Assembly: GCA_905182385.1 (NCBI GenBank) | Contig: CAJJBS010000034.1 | Span: forward strand, 1-42,751 | Direction: 5' to 3' | Length of the DNA: 42,751 bases | Source of the DNA: Fidelibacterota bacterium TCS55 | GTDB taxonomy: Bacteria; Fidelibacterota; Marinisomatia; Marinisomatales; TCS55 | Shown: piece after piece, positions 40,574 to 42,751 of the stretch | Numbering within the stretch: the stretch's first letter is position 1 | How the letters are laid out: the number at the start of each line of letters is the position of its first letter | The notes under the pieces: model-generated | Databases searched by the model: none | What the model saw: the letters and a program-made list of their open reading frames with translations, nothing else | What the model was told of the DNA's origin: nothing | Program-made: the position numbers and the translations under genes

Positions 40574-42751
40574 TTAATCCCACTTTTTACGCCATAATAA
40601 ATTTGGATTAGCATTTGTTAAACCTAAAGCTTCATAAACATCTGAATGAATTTTTTGTCTATAATTATAATAACTTGGGTCTTTATATGATCTACTAGGA
40701 TGAACAGCATTCGTTAATAAAATAATAAATACTTGATGCTCTGGGTCTATCCATAAAGATGTCCCTGTAAAACCTGTATGCCCATAACTACTATCAGAAA
40801 GATATACTCCACCTGATGCTTTTCCTTTTGGTGTATCCCAGCCTAGCGCACGGGAACTTCCTTCTAACAAATTAGCTCGGCTTGTAAATAAATTTACAGT
40901 TTCACTATTAAATATTCGCTTCCAACCATATATACCATTGTTTAACATCATTTGTGAAAATGTCGCAAGATCTCTCGCAGTAGAAAAAAGTCCTGCATGT
41001 CCAGCAACACCGTTTAAGCTATGTGCATTCTCATCATGAACAAATCCATGAATAGTTTTATTATGAACTTTACTAAGCTCTGTGGGAACAATTCTTTTTA
41101 TTCTACTTTTAGGAGGGTTAAAGTATGTAGAATTCATTCCTAATGGATTAAAAATAAGTGAATCTGTAAATAGATCAAGTCTAGTACCTGAAATAGTTTC
41201 AACAACTTTACCAAGAGTAATAATCCCAACATCTGAATAAATTGTATTTTTTTCTAGTTCATATTTAGGTTCTGTATTCATCACTGAATCCAATATGACT
41301 TCTACTGGTTTATTCATTTTAAAGTATTCTTTAAAAGCAGGTAAACCTGCAGTATGTGTTATAAGATGTCGAATTGTGGTATTTGATTTTTGTTTAAAAT
41401 GATTTTTCTGGAGTCCTTTGAACTCTGGTAAGTATTTAACAACTTTATCATCGAGTGATATCTTATTTTGATCCACTAGCAACATTACTGAAGAAGTAGT
41501 CGCTATAACTTTTGTTATTGATGCTAAATCATAAATATCACCCCTAGTCACTCTTTCTTTTTTAGCATATGTATGATATCCAAAAGCTTCATGAATGAAA
41601 ATTTCGCCATCTTTACTCGCAAGTAACACTCCACCTGGAAAAGCAGAATCTTTAACAGCTATTGATAAATATTTTTGGATATTTGAAATATTTACAGAAA
41701 TTTCATCTGCACGTATACGTTTTAATTCTTTCCCTGACTTCCAATTTGAATCTCTCTTTGGCCATTTTTTTCTAATGACTTTAAGACCCTCTCCAACTTT
41801 AGCTATACCAGGTATAGTTATTGGAAGAATCCCTGAAATATTTGAATTACCAATTAAAGCATTACCTACTGCTTTTTGAAGTAAGGGACTTCCTTTGTAG
41901 GCACATATATATACTGGCACATCTTTAAAATCTTGAATTAAATATGGACTCCCAAAACTAGTAACAACCATCTTCTTGCTTTTTTTTATTAATTTATTAA
42001 TAAAAATTGCTTCAACTTTTGGAAGAAAAATTTCATCTTTATGTTCTACTGGATTTGCAAATGCATTAAGTAAGACCAATGCATCTTTCGGAATTTGATC
42101 TAAAATATAATCTGCTACTAATAAACTATCAGATTTATCTATTTGAAAAGATATAACTTTTCGACCAGCTCTTTTTAATTGTTTTGTAAGATCGCTTTCA
42201 GCATGATTATTTTCTCTATCATAAAGATCAATAATGTATAATACCTCATCTACCTCAGGTTGCAATGGAAGCAACTTATTTTTATCAACTACGAGAGTAA
42301 TTGATTTTTGAGCAATTTCAGCCGCTGACTTAAAGTTTTTTTGTTTACCAATCTGGGTATAGGTATCTTTCATAGATATCATACGATTATTATGAAGTCC
42401 TAATTTTTCTTTCATCTTTAATACTTTTAATGCTGATCTGTTTATTCGATTTTCACTAATAATACCACTTAGAACAGCCTTCTCTATATGATCAATTGAG
42501 CGCTTTAAATCCATATTTTGAATAATAATATCTGACCCTGCATTAATAGTCTCAAATAAAGCATATTTATCAGAATAATTCTTAACTATTCCACCCATAC
42601 GCATTGCATCAGTTATTACTACACCATCAAACCCTAGTTTGGTTTTAAGTATATCTTGAATCCAAAATTTAGATAAAGTTGCTGGGTTTTCAGCATGATC
42701 TTGAAAGTCTGGTGCATTCACGTGAGCGACCATAACAGCATCAACACCAGC
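40574..42751 (-). CDS. GH3 beta-N-acetylhexosaminidase (NagZ-like) fused to a serine beta-lactamase-like domain; N-terminus beyond the window
   Basis: GH3: FDGVVITDAMRMGGI...GSDIIIQN. Beta-lactamase/AmiE-like: DLASITKVIATTSSVM (SxxK), YSDVG, GHTGFTGTSLWIDP. The frame is open to the window edge (AGVDAVMVAHVN). Confidence 0.88.
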   Translation of the reverse strand, partial: AGVDAVMVAHVNAPDFQDHAENPATLSKFWIQDILKTKLGFDGVVITDAMRMGGIVKNYSDKYALFETINAGSDIIIQNMDLKRSIDHIEKAVLSGIISENRINRSALKVLKMKEKLGLHNNRMISMKDTYTQIGKQKNFKSAAEIAQKSITLVVDKNKLLPLQPEVDEVLYIIDLYDRENNHAESDLTKQLKRAGRKVISFQIDKSDSLLVADYILDQIPKDALVLLNAFANPVEHKDEIFLPKVEAIFINKLIKKSKKMVVTSFGSPYLIQDFKDVPVYICAYKGSPLLQKAVGNALIGNSNISGILPITIPGIAKVGEGLKVIRKKWPKRDSNWKSGKELKRIRADEISVNISNIQKYLSIAVKDSAFPGGVLLASKDGEIFIHEAFGYHTYAKKERVTRGDIYDLASITKVIATTSSVMLLVDQNKISLDDKVVKYLPEFKGLQKNHFKQKSNTTIRHLITHTAGLPAFKEYFKMNKPVEVILDSVMNTEPKYELEKNTIYSDVGIITLGKVVETISGTRLDLFTDSLIFNPLGMNSTYFNPPKSRIKRIVPTELSKVHNKTIHGFVHDENAHSLNGVAGHAGLFSTARDLATFSQMMLNNGIYGWKRIFNSETVNLFTSRANLLEGSSRALGWDTPKGKASGGVYLSDSSYGHTGFTGTSLWIDPEHQVFIILLTNAVHPSRSYKDPSYYNYRQKIHSDVYEALGLTNANPNLLWRKKWD

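Overview
AT-rich, gene-dense bacterial window. The FPNPFNPST-type C-terminal sorting signals and the GldA/F/G-like ABC module suggest a lineage of the Marinimicrobia / Bacteroidota-relative type; this is inference only. No rRNA, tRNA, CRISPR array or mobile element was recognised.

Main content:
(1) A + strand block at 1289-3621: sterol-desaturase-like protein, CxxS thioredoxin-fold lipoprotein, small membrane protein, SDR.
(2) A - strand block at 3654-11532: large BNR/sortilin-like secreted protein, a PAS-UbiA prenyltransferase fusion, DUF4340, GldG, GldF and GldA-like genes.
(3) A very tightly packed - strand gene run at ~14229-29901. It encodes aminopeptidase P, a hydroxylysine-kinase-like APH, a PHYKPL/ETNPPL-like phospholyase, a GH2 beta-galactosidase lipoprotein, a trans-3-hydroxy-L-proline dehydratase, a GH109-like protein, two SSS symporters, a GHMP sugar kinase, a sugar-1-P nucleotidyltransferase and a GT2. 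I read it as a candidate operon for using collagen-type modified amino acids and their sugars, and it is the headline finding.
(4) A + strand overlapping operon at 30993-38203 (lysA, GH18, NamZ/DUF1343, DacB/PBP4, PqqB-like MBL) converging with a - strand set at 38319-42751 (SSS symporter, DUF1460, GH3-beta-lactamase fusion). Together these look like peptidoglycan salvage with DAP to lysine conversion.

The lysA gene is split exactly at an A_AAA_AAA heptamer. A -1 shift there restores the full protein, and a weak hairpin lies 7 nt downstream.
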